The notes: a model not told the origin generated them from the letters alone. DNA of 64,000 nt from Paenibacillus lupini (GCF_011761355.1 NZ_JAASRW010000002.1:434001-498000); one strand, 5' to 3'; counted from the first letter of the stretch, positions 15,746 through 26,000 are shown. Numbers and translations are program-made.

Positions 15746-16644
15746 TCAAGAGAAGTTTCACACTGTCACAGAAGCGGTCGCTTCTCGGGATCCTCTTTAT
15801 CCTGCCGTGGCTGCTCGGATTCCTTTTCCTGTTCCTGTCGCCGTTCCTTCAGTCCATCCAATTCAGCTTCAGTGAATTGAAAGTGGCGCCTAACGGCTAT
15901 GATCTGAGCTTTATCGGTCTAGACAATTATCATCATGCAATCCGGATCGATCCAAACTTTAACCGGATCTTGACGGAGTCCGTAACCGAGATGGTCTACA
16001 ACGTACCAATGATCCTTTTCTTCAGCCTTTTTGCGGCAACGCTCCTGAATTCGAAGTTCAAGGGCAGGGCGCTGGCGCGGGCGATCTTCTTCCTGCCCGT
16101 TATTCTCGCTTCCGGTGCGATCGAGGAGGCGCAATCGGCCGGCTTGATCCAGCTAACCGGCAGCTCCCAGATCGCGCAGGAGCTTGGTGAACAGCAGAAT
16201 GGTTTCGACCCGATGATTCTGGTTAGTATTCTCGGCAACAGCGGTATTCCGCTAGGGTTCATTGAATATATCGTGACGGCCGTCAACCGGATCTATGAGA
16301 TTATCCGCAGCTCCGGCGTTCAGATTCTCATTTTTCTAGCCGCTTTGCAATCGGTTCCTTCCACGATGTATGAAGTCGCGAAAATGGAGGGCGCGACCGC
16401 GTACGAGTCGTTCTGGAAAATTACGTTTCCCATGGTCAGTCCGCTCATTCTGACGAACGTCATCTATACGATTATCGACTCATTCGCCGATAGCCAAGTG
16501 ACGCAGTATATCTATGAAACGGCGTTCACTTCCCAGAACTTCGGACTCAGCGCAGCGATGGCTTGGATGTATACGATCGTTGTCAGTATTATTCTGGTGG
16601 TGGTTGGCTTCGTTATTTCCAAAAAGGTGTTCTACTATAACTGA
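15742..16644 (+). CDS. sugar ABC transporter permease, MalF type (pair 2)
   Basis: Permease of a second carbohydrate importer pair. The TTG start overlaps the DUF5696 stop by four bases and has AAGGAGTGAGG upstream. TM1 is LLGILFILPWLLGFLFLFLS. The EAA loop reads TMYEVAKMEGATAYESFWKI followed by TFPMVSP. An extra periplasmic stretch (about residues 120-190) between TM segments is longer than in pair 1. It is followed by its MalG-type partner. Together with pair 1 this puts four permease subunits in one transcription unit, while only one receptor (the fusion protein) is inside it. Confidence 0.9.
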   Translation: MIKRSFTLSQKRSLLGILFILPWLLGFLFLFLSPFLQSIQFSFSELKVAPNGYDLSFIGLDNYHHAIRIDPNFNRILTESVTEMVYNVPMILFFSLFAATLLNSKFKGRALARAIFFLPVILASGAIEEAQSAGLIQLTGSSQIAQELGEQQNGFDPMILVSILGNSGIPLGFIEYIVTAVNRIYEIIRSSGVQILIFLAALQSVPSTMYEVAKMEGATAYESFWKITFPMVSPLILTNVIYTIIDSFADSQVTQYIYETAFTSQNFGLSAAMAWMYTIVVSIILVVVGFVISKKVFYYN

Positions 16645-16666
16645 TCCTCGGAGAGGAGGAAAGACA

Positions 16667-17662
16667 ATGTCGGCCAAAATACCGGAAAACGAAGCGGTCC
16701 TATTGCGGTACCAGCGTGCGCGAAACAAAGGCAGCGAGGTGCTGTGGTCAATATTTCGCTACATTCTGATCCTTGGTATATCGTTTGTCATCCTGCTGCC
16801 GGTCTTGAAGCAAATCTCGGTCGCGTTCAAAGATCCGCTAGATATTTATGATCCAACGATCTATATGATTCCCGTCAACTATACGATGGAGAACATTCGG
16901 CTGGCGATGAACGTTCTGGACTACTGGCCGCTTATTCAGAACACGATGCTGTTCGTCATTTCGACGACGCTGCTTGCCACCGCCTCTTGTGCGCTCGCGG
17001 GTTACGGCTTCGCGCGGTTCACCTTTCCGGGCAGCAATGTGTTGTTTGCTCTCGTCATTATGACGATCCTGATTCCGTCCAGCACGCTTATGGTACCGAT
17101 GTACCTGCATTTCCGGGAGTTTGACGTACTTGGTCTCGTTAAGCTGTTTACGGGCAAGGACGGCGTCAATCTACTGAACACGTATTGGCCTTCGTTAATC
17201 ACCTCGGGGCTCGCCATCGGCCTCAAGGCAGGTCTGTTCATCTATATCTTCCGGCAGTTCTTCAGGGGACTGCCGAAGGAAATCGAGGAATCGGCTCTCA
17301 TCGACGGAGCCGGCGGTTTGCGCACGTTCTTCACAATCATGCTGCCGAATGCGATTCCGCCGATCATTACGGTCCTGCTGTTCTCGTTCGTCTGGCAGTA
17401 TAACGACACGTTCTACACGTCGCTGTTCATGAGTGATAGCAACCTTATGGCGGTCAAGATCGCATCGTTCCCGGCAGACGTTAATCAATTCCTTCCTCGT
17501 CTGCTTGGTATCGAGGGAACAGAGGCTCGTGCAGATCCGAACCATGTATCGATGATCGTCGATACCGGCATTCTGCTGGCCATCGCACCGCTCATTATCT
17601 TGTACCTGTTCGTCCAACGCAATTTCGTAGAGAGCGTTGAGCGCACCGGCGTCGTCGGTTAA
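16667..17662 (+). CDS. sugar ABC transporter permease, MalG type (pair 2)
   Basis: A 331-aa permease. ATG 16667 was chosen because GAGAGGAGG precedes it; the open frame extends back into the previous gene without a start signal. TM1 YILILGISFVILLPVLKQIS leads into VAFKDPLDIYDPTIYMIPVN, as in MalG subunits. The EAA loop reads EIEESALIDGAGGLRTFFTI followed by MLPNAIPP. The loop after the third TM (YLHFREFDVLGLVKLFTGKD onward) is longer than usual for the family. It completes the second permease pair, and the GH26 gene follows 35 bases later. Confidence 0.9.
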   Translation: MSAKIPENEAVLLRYQRARNKGSEVLWSIFRYILILGISFVILLPVLKQISVAFKDPLDIYDPTIYMIPVNYTMENIRLAMNVLDYWPLIQNTMLFVISTTLLATASCALAGYGFARFTFPGSNVLFALVIMTILIPSSTLMVPMYLHFREFDVLGLVKLFTGKDGVNLLNTYWPSLITSGLAIGLKAGLFIYIFRQFFRGLPKEIEESALIDGAGGLRTFFTIMLPNAIPPIITVLLFSFVWQYNDTFYTSLFMSDSNLMAVKIASFPADVNQFLPRLLGIEGTEARADPNHVSMIVDTGILLAIAPLIILYLFVQRNFVESVERTGVVG

Positions 17663-17697
17663 CAGCAAGAATCCAATACGGAAGGGAGAACCCGGCA

Positions 17698-18732
17698 ATG
17701 AAGGAGCATTTGCAAGGAAGATTGGCGGTCGAGCCAAAACTTATCCATCCGGCGGCAAGCGATAACGCCATACGGTTGATGGCCTATCTGTGCAGCATAT
17801 ACGGCAAACGGACGCTGACCGGACAGCAGTACGGCGTCGTCTCGACGCCCGAGATGGACGTTATTGTTCAGGCAACCGGCAAATACCCGGCGGTCGGCGG
17901 TTTCGACTTCATGAACGATTCGCCGTCCCGCGTTGAACGAGGTGCCGTGCCAACCGATACGCCGCTGGCGATCGACTGGTGGAGACGCGGGGGAATCGTA
18001 ACGTTCTGCTGGCACTGGAATGCGCCTAAAGATCTGATCGATGAGGCGCCGGACAACGGATGGCACCGGGGCTTCTATACGAGTGCAACGACGTTCGATA
18101 TCGCGGGAGCCATGAACGACGAGTCATCCGAAGACTTTGACTTGTTGATGCGCGATATCGACGCCATTGCCATCCAGTTGAAGATCCTTCAAAGCGTTGG
18201 GATCCCCGTGTTATGGCGGCCGCTGCACGAAGCTTCCGGCGGCTGGTTCTGGTGGGGAGCGAAAGGTCCTCAGCCTTGCGTAAAGCTGTGGAAGATGATG
18301 TACGATAGGCTGACGAATCTGCACGGGCTTAACAACCTGATCTGGGTGTGGAACGGTCAGCATCGCGATTGGTATCCCGGCGATGAGTATGTCGACATTA
18401 TCGGAGAGGACATCTATCCGCCGGAGCGGACGTACATCTCGAGCGTGGAGAGATTTCGCCAAGCGCTTGGTTATACCACGGCAAACAAAATGATTGCCCT
18501 CTCTGAGAACGGGCCGCTGCCGGATCCTGACAAGATGATAGGCGATGGTGCGCCATGGCTGTGGAACTGTACCTGGTACGGCGGCTTTGTATGCGTTAAA
18601 AGTGCAAACGGGGGATGGGGCGTTGGCGAGCAATATACTGAGCGGGAGATGCTGCTGAAGTATTACGGGCACCCGTTCACGTTGACAATGGATGAATTAC
18701 CCGATTTAACCGCTTTTCCAATTGAAGGATAA
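17698..18732 (+). CDS. GH26 beta-mannanase/mannosidase-type glycoside hydrolase, cytoplasmic
   Basis: A 344-aa family 26 enzyme that hydrolyses beta-1,4-mannosidic bonds by the retaining mechanism. The acid/base Glu is E178 in WRPLHEASGGWFWWG, and the nucleophile is E270 in IALSENGPLPD. Other GH26 landmarks are GGFDFMND, VTFCWHWNAPKD, LIWVWNGQHRDWYPGDEY and DIIGEDIYP. It starts at ATG 17698 after GAAGGGAGAA. There is no signal peptide or TM, so it should act on oligosaccharides already imported by the neighbouring permeases. Other GH26 activities (for example beta-1,3-xylanase) are possible but do not fit the GH113 neighbour. Confidence 0.88.
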   Translation: MKEHLQGRLAVEPKLIHPAASDNAIRLMAYLCSIYGKRTLTGQQYGVVSTPEMDVIVQATGKYPAVGGFDFMNDSPSRVERGAVPTDTPLAIDWWRRGGIVTFCWHWNAPKDLIDEAPDNGWHRGFYTSATTFDIAGAMNDESSEDFDLLMRDIDAIAIQLKILQSVGIPVLWRPLHEASGGWFWWGAKGPQPCVKLWKMMYDRLTNLHGLNNLIWVWNGQHRDWYPGDEYVDIIGEDIYPPERTYISSVERFRQALGYTTANKMIALSENGPLPDPDKMIGDGAPWLWNCTWYGGFVCVKSANGGWGVGEQYTEREMLLKYYGHPFTLTMDELPDLTAFPIEG

Positions 18733-18828
18733 AAACATAGCGTTTGCAGGCAATCGCCTCGAGCGCATGGTCCGAGTGCAATAGTAAGGTTCACCGCCAC
18801 ATACAACGCGCAAGGGAGGAAATGAACG

Positions 18829-19806
18829 ATGACCTATAAAGTGCTGACGGAAGAACAGGTTGAACATTTCATTGAGAGAGGCTGGGTAAAGTTGGAGGGC
18901 GCTTTCGCCCGTGAAGACGCATTGGAGGCTCAGGATTTTTTGTGGACAGAGGTGGAGAAGCGAAGCGGCGTGCGTAAGGACGACCGTGCAACATGGACGG
19001 AGCCCTTGGTCCAGATCAACGAAAATTACCTGACGCCGGCCTTTGCCCGCTGCAACACGAAGCGGCTCGGCGATGCCATCGAGGATCTGATCGGTCATGG
19101 ACGCTGGGCGAACCGCACTGTGTACGGAGAGACGGAGCGGCTTGGTGGGTTCGGATGGTGGCCCGTCAATTTCTCCCTGAACGCCGACCAGCCCTGGACG
19201 GTTCCGATCAACGGCTGGCATTGGGACGGGATCCACTTCAAACATTTCGTCGACAGCCCGGAGCAAGGGTTATTATGCTTATGTCTGTTCTCCGATATCA
19301 CGCATCAGGGCGGCGGTACGTTTATCGTGGAGGGCTCGCACAAGGTTGTCGCCCGATTCCTGGAAGGTCACCCGGAGGGATTGGAACTCGGGGAAGCGAT
19401 TGGGAAGTTGAATCGCGAGCATCCCTATCTGCGCGAACTGACTGGCGCGGACAGGGGGAAGGACAGTGAGGCCGGCGATATCTATGCCAACCAGTACGCC
19501 GGGGCACCGGATGCAAAATCGGCCGAGGAAATCGCCAAAGCCCGGCTCGACAAGTTCATGAACAATGACTATATCGATGCGGGCGGCGCTACGCTGCGCG
19601 TGCTCGAGACGACTGGCGGGCCTGGCGACGCGATTCTCTGTCATCCATTCTTGTACCATTCGTCCTCCCAGAACCTGATTGGCGTTCCTCGGTTTATGTG
19701 CAACCGCACGACGCCGTTAACTGAGAGGCTGAACTTGCAAAGGGAGAACGAGGCGAATTATTCGCCGCTTGAGATCAGCATTCGCAAGGCGCTTGGTCGC
19801 CAGTAG
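18829..19806 (+). CDS. phytanoyl-CoA dioxygenase (PhyH)-like Fe(II)/2-oxoglutarate oxygenase
   Basis: A 325-aa double-stranded beta-helix oxygenase of the PhyH family. The iron site is visible as H131-x-D133 in NGWHWDGIHFKHF, with a distal His in ILCHPFLYHSS and a 2-oxoglutarate-binding Arg in the strand RFMCNRTTPL. The N-terminal half has the family's VEHFIERGWVKLEGAF opening. ATG follows AAGGGAGGAAATGA. It lies between the GH26 and GH113 genes, 96 and 68 bases from each, in the same direction. PhyH proteins in carbohydrate loci are mostly uncharacterised; the substrate may be a sugar modification or a methylated compound released with the glycan (inference). Confidence 0.84.
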   Translation: MTYKVLTEEQVEHFIERGWVKLEGAFAREDALEAQDFLWTEVEKRSGVRKDDRATWTEPLVQINENYLTPAFARCNTKRLGDAIEDLIGHGRWANRTVYGETERLGGFGWWPVNFSLNADQPWTVPINGWHWDGIHFKHFVDSPEQGLLCLCLFSDITHQGGGTFIVEGSHKVVARFLEGHPEGLELGEAIGKLNREHPYLRELTGADRGKDSEAGDIYANQYAGAPDAKSAEEIAKARLDKFMNNDYIDAGGATLRVLETTGGPGDAILCHPFLYHSSSQNLIGVPRFMCNRTTPLTERLNLQRENEANYSPLEISIRKALGRQ

Positions 19807-19874
19807 AGTACGGGGATATCGAATGCTTTAATGGCGGGAGCGAGTTTTAGTAATAAACCGAAACGAGGGACGGC

Positions 19875-20846
19875 ATGGAACGATTGTTCATCAAGGGAAT
19901 GACATGGGGATGGAGCGCAAAGCGCGGCGACTACCGGACGGAAGAAGCAGCGGACTCCATGCGCAAGCTGAAAGAAACCGGAAGCGAATGGATTGCGCTC
20001 TCTTTCTGGACCTGGCAGGACACGGTACATTCGACGCAAATCCCGTTTGATTACGGCTTTACCGTAACCGATCGCGACATTGAAGCTGCCGTGCGCGAAG
20101 CTAGACGGAGCGGGCTGAAAATTTGCCTTAAGCCCGTCGTCAATTCGCGGGATGGCCTCTGGCGGGCGCATATCGGATTTCCGGAGGAGGACAATGGCAG
20201 TCCCTCTTACTGGGACCGCTGGTTCGAATCGTATACGAATTTTCTGGTTCATTATGCGGAGCTTGCGGAGGATTTGGGCTGTGAAATGTTCTGCGTCGGG
20301 TGCGAGATGGTCAAAACCGAGTCGCAGACGGCTAGATGGAAGCAGACGATTGCCCGCGTGAGAGAGGTTTACTCGGGGCCATTAATCTATAACGCCAACC
20401 ACGGCAGTGAAGACGGCGTGACGTGGTTCGACCAGGTAGATGTCATTGGCACAAGCGCTTATTACCCGGTCGGCAGTGTGCCAGGTGATACGGAAGAGAA
20501 TATGATCGCCAAATGGCTGCCGATTCGCGACAAGATGGAACGGCTGCACCGGAAGTTTAACAAGCCGGTCGTATTTATGGAGATCGGTTGTCGCAGCGCG
20601 CATGGCTGCGCCACGATGCCATGGGATTACTTGCACAAGGACTTGCCGTTTTCCGAAGAGGAGCAGGCGAACTTTTACAGTTCCGTTATCCAGGTATTCT
20701 GGGATCAGCCGTGGTTCGGCGGATTCTTCTGGTGGGATTGGAGCGTGAAGCTGTACCCGCTGTCGGAAGCAAAGACGAACCGCGGGTTCGACGTGTACGG
20801 CAAGCGCGCAGGCCAAATTTTAACGGAGTGGTATACTGTCCGGTAA
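19875..20846 (+). CDS. GH113 beta-mannanase-type glycoside hydrolase, cytoplasmic
   Basis: A 323-aa TIM-barrel hydrolase resembling family 113 mannanases. Its barrel motifs include FIKGMTWGWSAKRGDY, WIALSFWTWQDTVHST and KICLKPVVNSRDGLWRAHI. The predicted acid/base is E144 in FCVGCEMVKTES, and the predicted nucleophile is E236 in VVFMEIGCRS. The C-terminal GGFFWWDWSVKLYPL closes the barrel. It has no signal peptide. ATG follows a weak site (CGAGGGACGGC). It is the last gene of the run and ends just before a U-tailed hairpin. With the GH26 enzyme it makes a two-enzyme intracellular manno-oligosaccharide pathway. Confidence 0.82.
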   Translation: MERLFIKGMTWGWSAKRGDYRTEEAADSMRKLKETGSEWIALSFWTWQDTVHSTQIPFDYGFTVTDRDIEAAVREARRSGLKICLKPVVNSRDGLWRAHIGFPEEDNGSPSYWDRWFESYTNFLVHYAELAEDLGCEMFCVGCEMVKTESQTARWKQTIARVREVYSGPLIYNANHGSEDGVTWFDQVDVIGTSAYYPVGSVPGDTEENMIAKWLPIRDKMERLHRKFNKPVVFMEIGCRSAHGCATMPWDYLHKDLPFSEEEQANFYSSVIQVFWDQPWFGGFFWWDWSVKLYPLSEAKTNRGFDVYGKRAGQILTEWYTVR

Positions 20847-20878
20847 TGCGGCATCCCACCGATTTATATCCATGATTA

Positions 20879-20915
20879 AATGCTTGCCATTGGAATGCAA
20901 TGGTAAGCATTTTTT
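20879..20915 (+). terminator. rho-independent terminator of the mannan-type operon
   Basis: ATGCTTGCCATT / AATGGTAAGCAT (one G-U pair), seven-base loop, then a run of six T. It closes the run that begins at 6194. Confidence 0.85.
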
Positions 20916-20939
20916 GTATGAACTTTCTTGTGGGAGTTA

Positions 20940-22030
20940 GGTGACACAAAAGTGAGTTCATTGTATCGAAACGACACAAAAATCGTAGCATTCAAGCCGT
21001 AGCCTAAAAATATCCGAGTTATTAAGCTCTAACGGAGAACGATAGCATTCCTGTAGAGCGTTAATTAACAGCTTTGCAAAAAACAAGCGCCTCTGTACGA
21101 TGGGAGTACGCAACGGGTCTAGAGGAACTTCGAGTGTTTCTCTCAAATCGGGACTCAGTCGTAACGTGACTCGTAGGTGCGAAGAATCAAATCCATCGTT
21201 GGGTTGACGTGGTGTTCCCAGAACTGCGACAAGTCTTTAAAGGCCTTATGTGTAAGGGTTCATTGGCTGCACTCCGTCTTTTCCCGACACCGAAGAACTG
21301 GGGGAATTACAGCCTCACGATGTGGTTGCTCAAATGAGGCCCCAAAGGGGTAACATTTTGAAAAATATCGATAAACAAGCTGCCAGAACGAACGTCTTGT
21401 GTGCCGATTTGGATGGGATGGGATACAGTACCAACTTACCTCAACGGAATTTTGGTGTTTAGATCACAACAGAGGTTCGTGTGCGAACTTTAACCAATAT
21501 ACATTTCTGTCAATCCACGATACAGAAATAATATAAATTAATGCGGTAGGTGACATTTTGTACATACAAAAAGCCATTTTAAAGTGCTGAATTGATAACA
21601 TTTCATGTTACAGTGGACAGTATTTGTTCGCGGTTGCAAGGACAGGAGGCAAACAAAAAGCCTGCGTCAATCAGCCGCAGGCAATAATAGAGAATAAATA
21701 AACCGATGAAGAAAGGAATCTGAGCCCAGTATTACAGGTAAGGTACAAATGAAACTGATACGTATTCCCATCAACAGTAGTCTGTCTACAGCTCCATCGT
21801 GGTCTGGACAAGGGGTTGCTCATCTGCTTGCTGAAATAGGATAAGCGCCAGTAAAAGAAGAAAAAACAATTTTAGGTGTTTCAGTCTCAATAGTCAGTAT
21901 AGTGAATGATAAATGGCCGGGATCCGGACAGTTTGCAATGCAGGTTTTTTCCTTACTGTTCATTAATAGGGGGCTTGACCAGGATATTTGTAGACGAAGA
22001 AATGGAACAGATCAATTAACCATAGGGTGA
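20940..22030. other. 1.1-kb stretch without a recognisable gene
   Basis: No open frame here shows family motifs or a convincing ribosome site. The longest minus frames (60-70 codons) have no support. A minus-strand hairpin terminator lies inside it at 21650-21682. The stretch separates the GC-richer mannan block from the more AT-rich block after 22 kb. It may be decayed mobile or coding DNA, but I could not identify a source. Confidence 0.5.
21650..21682 (-). terminator. minus-strand hairpin terminator
   Basis: Read on the minus strand: GCCTGCG, nine-base loop, CGCAGGC, then TTTTTGTTT. No gene now reads into it from nearby, which suggests that a minus-strand gene was lost from 21.7-22.0 kb. 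Confidence 0.6.
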
Positions 22031-22035
22031 AAAAT

Positions 22036-22066
22036 TAGCCGCGGAATCGACTCCGCGGCTTTTATC
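22036..22066 (-). terminator. terminator of the AraC gene (bidirectional)
   Basis: AGCCGCGGA / TCCGCGGCT with T runs on either side, directly downstream of the minus-strand AraC-family gene. Confidence 0.75.
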
Positions 22067-22071
22067 TTGGG

Positions 22072-22908
22072 TTACATTTGAATGGATCTATACCTTCCTG
22101 GAGAAATTCCGGTTTGTTTAGTAAAGGTACGTATAAAATTTGAGTAATTCTTGAATCCAGAAAGGTAACAGGTTTCAGTCACACTTTTGCCCTCGGTTAA
22201 ATGCTGTTTGGCAAGGGCTATTCTTTTGTCGACCAGATATTGCTGTAGGGTCAGTCCAGTGTATTCTTTGAATTTTCTGCTGATATAGGTTCCATTTAAG
22301 AACAATTTTGCGGAGAGGAGCTGAAGGGTGACGGTATCCGATAAGTGGGCTTCAATCAGCTGGGTGATATCTACCAGTAGCTTCGGCATAATATTGAGCG
22401 GGCCTTCGGCTTTCTCACTCTGAAAGGCGATGTTGATCATGATTAAGATTTGTGAAAGATATACGTCTACCAGAAGATCGTCTCCATACTTTTTTGAATC
22501 GACAACTTCCTGGAGTTTATGGACCAGCCTGGTCAGTTCGCTCATGGTTGGCTCATTCAGCGAAATAATATGTGTTCGCATATTCAGTGTTCCCTCAAAA
22601 CAACGGTGTAGATCGCTCTGTGGTGTCGACAATCGTTCGATATACGATTGCTTAATATTGATGACTATTCGTTCATAGAGCGAGGAGTCCAGGCAGACCG
22701 CTCGGTGAAATTCATCCGGCCGTATGAAGATCAGATCTCCTTTCTTCAGCTTGTAACAAAATTGTTCAAAATAGAAATTGACATTGCCGTGCAAGAATAG
22801 GTAGATCTCATAACCGTCATGCCGATGAAAAACACTCGAAAAATTCCTGCCGCTCTTATGCAGAGTCAGCAGATCTTCGGGTAGCGGGTCATACAAATAG
22901 TCCTTCAC
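22072..22908 (-). CDS. AraC-family transcriptional regulator
   Basis: A 278-aa regulator. The N-terminal cupin-type sensor (residues 1-150) includes the FHRHDGYEIYLFLHGNVNFY and IFIRPDEFHRAV motifs. The C-terminal double helix-turn-helix (about 180-275) includes LLSAKLFLNGTYISRKFKEY and LSGFKNYSNFIRTFTKQTG followed by ISPGRY. It starts with GTG behind AGGAGGAAAGT. It is divergent from the GH115 gene, and the 131-base gap holds direct repeats suited to AraC dimers (22952-22987). It is the likely activator of GH115 and perhaps of the GH43 gene. Confidence 0.9.
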   Translation of the reverse strand: MKDYLYDPLPEDLLTLHKSGRNFSSVFHRHDGYEIYLFLHGNVNFYFEQFCYKLKKGDLIFIRPDEFHRAVCLDSSLYERIVINIKQSYIERLSTPQSDLHRCFEGTLNMRTHIISLNEPTMSELTRLVHKLQEVVDSKKYGDDLLVDVYLSQILIMINIAFQSEKAEGPLNIMPKLLVDITQLIEAHLSDTVTLQLLSAKLFLNGTYISRKFKEYTGLTLQQYLVDKRIALAKQHLTEGKSVTETCYLSGFKNYSNFIRTFTKQTGISPGRYRSIQM

Positions 22909-22940
22909 ACTTTCCTCCTCCTGTGTACCTTATCTTGTAA

Positions 22941-22998
22941 AGATCATTTTATGCAATAAATTATGCGTGATGTGCAATGAATTTGCAAGAAATGATCT
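22941..22998. promoter_or_regulatory. candidate AraC operator between the divergent genes
   Basis: Two direct repeats, TGCAATAAATTATGC at 22952 and TGCAATGAATTTGCA at 22973, are 21 bases apart (two helical turns). They sit inside a wider inverted pair, AGATCATTT at 22941 and AAATGATCT at 22990. The arrangement is typical for AraC-type binding next to a promoter. Confidence 0.55.
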
Positions 22999-23042
22999 GT
23001 AAACTGATAGATATATGACATACATAAAGGAGATTTTATTTG

Positions 23043-26000
23043 ATGGACAAATATTTGCCAGTTCCTGTTGTGCTATATGACGGTAAAGAAACGGCACCCA
23101 TCTTGCTGGATGAAGGTTATTTTGGGAATCCGTATAGCAGTCGCAGCTATAGACAAATCGTCCGGGCGGTTGGGGATTTGCGCCAAGACATCGCCATCGT
23201 TACTGGGGCAATCAAGGCAGGCACCGTGCAGCAACAAATGGTCGATGACCCACATAGTCAGGCGGTTCGTTTGGCCACGGCGGACCAGAGTAAGGTCCCC
23301 ACCTTGATTCATACCGTGGAAGGCGGTAAACGGATAGAGACTGCCGTGATCATAGGGTCGATCTCGGACAGTCCGATCATCCGACAACTGATGGCGGACG
23401 GCAAGCTGGAGGAAGCTAGACAAATTGAGGGTAAGTGGGAAGCGTACCTCATTGCAGCGGTGGACCATCCGTTCGAGGGCATCGAACGTGCGCTAGTTAT
23501 TGCTGGAAGCGATGCGCGTGGTACCATCTTCGGCATCTATACGCTATCCGAGTGGCTCGGTGTGTCCCCATGGTACTGGTACAGCGATGTGCCTGTGCTT
23601 GTGCAGGAGCACATTGTTCTGAATGTTTTGGTTGGCGAGCCGATTGTGGAGGAAGGGCCCGATGTAAAGTATCGCGGTATCTTTATAAACGACGAAGAAC
23701 GCACCATCGACTGGGCGAAGGAAAAATTTGTGACAGAGAATGGCACGCCAAATGTGAATTTTTACCGACACGTCTTTGAGCTACTGCTTAGGTTGAAATG
23801 CAATGTACTGTGGCCAGCGATGCATGAGGGAACAACAGCTTTTAACAAGGTTACGGACGAGAACGGCTTTCCAGTAAACGCTAAGGAAGCGGCTGAATAC
23901 GGCGTGATCATGTCGGCGTCCCATTGCGAGATGCTACTGCGCAACAATGTTGATGAGTGGGAGCCCTGGTATGAAGCACATAGGAACGATTATGACTGGA
24001 GCGGCGACAACTACAAGGAAGCATTCGATTATACTCTCAATAAGGAGGCCATACTGGCCTATTGGAAAGAACGCTTATCGGCCAACCGAGAGTTTGAGAG
24101 CATCCTTGCGCTCGGCATCCGTGGCGTTCATGACGGAAAATATGCATACAAAAATCTTTCCGAAACCTTTGGAACAGAGATTGCCATAATGGCCGATGTC
24201 ATTCAAGAGCAACGCAAACTCATCGAAGAGGTGTATGGCCGCGCTGATGCGGCACCTCAGGTTTTCATTCCATATAAAGAAATGGGCAATTTGTATAATG
24301 AAGGTCTGAAAGCCTTCCTTCCAGACGACATCATGTTGATGTGGGCGGAGGACAATTATGGTTATTTACGCCAGGTTCCAAACTCGGAGGAACGCAGCCG
24401 TTTCGCAGGTAGCGGTATCTATTACCATAGCTCATACTGGGGCAGTCCCAAGAGCTACCTTTGGCTCAATTCCATCCAGCTCTCTCTGATGGTCGAGCAG
24501 TTCCGCCGTGCCTATGACACTGGAGCGGGCACCTACTGGATTCTTAATGTAGGAGATATAAAGCCTGGCGAGATAGTCCTAGAATGTTTCACTAAGCTCT
24601 CGTGGGATGTTACTGGCCAGGATGACAAGAAGCTGGAATCTGAGTTTTTGAAAAGCTATGCTATGCGGAACTATCATTTGTCTGAGGCTGATGCGACTAC
24701 AGTGGCAAAGGTTATGGATCAATATTTCCGGTTATGCGGCACGAAACGTCCAGAGTTTTTTGGGACAGAAAACCCTTCTAGCGTTCATACGACTGGTTTT
24801 CGGGAGGAGCTAGCATTTCCCTTTAGTGTTACGGGAGACGGAGATGAAGGTCAGTTGCTTGTGGAACAGTGCAACTGGATGTTGGAAACCTTGACCACGA
24901 TCTATGACAAGCTGGATGAGCAGCATCAAGCTGCTTTGTATCAGCAACTGTTGCATCATGTGACTTCGTATCTCGGCGTTGCGGAGGAGTACGTATACTA
25001 TTGGAAGAACCGGCTTGCCGCGGCTCAGGGAAGATACACAAGCGCTAAGATTTATGCGGAGCTTTCCCGAAAGGGACGCACCCGGATTCAAGCGGCGCAG
25101 GACAAGTTCTGGGAATTGAGCGATGGAAAATGGCGCAAAGCCATCGGATACAGCCATCCTATTACGTATTATGGTGGAGTTAATGAAGGCATTGTACTTT
25201 TGGGCGATGACCGCTACTCTAACGTATCTAGTCCGGCGTGGGGGGCAGGCGCGGCGGCTGAAGGACAGAAAACTGCGGGCGTCGGCACGTTGCGCTTCCA
25301 TTCGCGATTGAAGGATGTGCATTACTTCGATGTCTTCTCAAGAGGCAAGGATAAGGCGGAATGGGTCGCCGAAGCGGAGAGGTGGATCGTTCTGTCTGCA
25401 AGCGCCGGAAGTACGACTGCCGAAGAACGTGTAAAGGTTACAATCGACTGGTCCAATCTCAGTATCTCGGCATCAGGCTTGATTCAGGTGTTCAACGCAA
25501 ATAATGGGAAAAAAGCCGGAGAGCCTATTGCGACCTTTGTCGTGACGGCAACCGTTTCGGAAGTTACTTTTGACGGCCCGTCCTTCATCGAGGCCAACGG
25601 CTATATTGCCTTAGAGGCGGAACACTATTCCGAGAACCGCAAAGGCAAGGACGGCAGCGAATGGCGACCAATCAAGTCCAATGGATCGCGCGGCGATACC
25701 ATGAAAGCATTTCCGGACACCGCGGAGCGCGTCGATAATGAATTCGCCAAAACAGCGCAATTGAGATACCGCATTTATTTTTCCAGCACAGGGATGTTCA
25801 AAGGGACCTTTTACCGAATCCCTACGCTGAATGAAGGCTTTGATGATTACGGAATTCCGCGCAGCTGCCGCACGGCGATCGGTCTGGACGAAGTCCTGCC
25901 GTCCAGGGCGCAACTAGATGGTCAGTCCTCTTGGGGTGGGAGAAGATGGGAAGAAAATATTATGCGGATGGTCGAGTCGCTAGAGTTCAGTCTTACCGTT

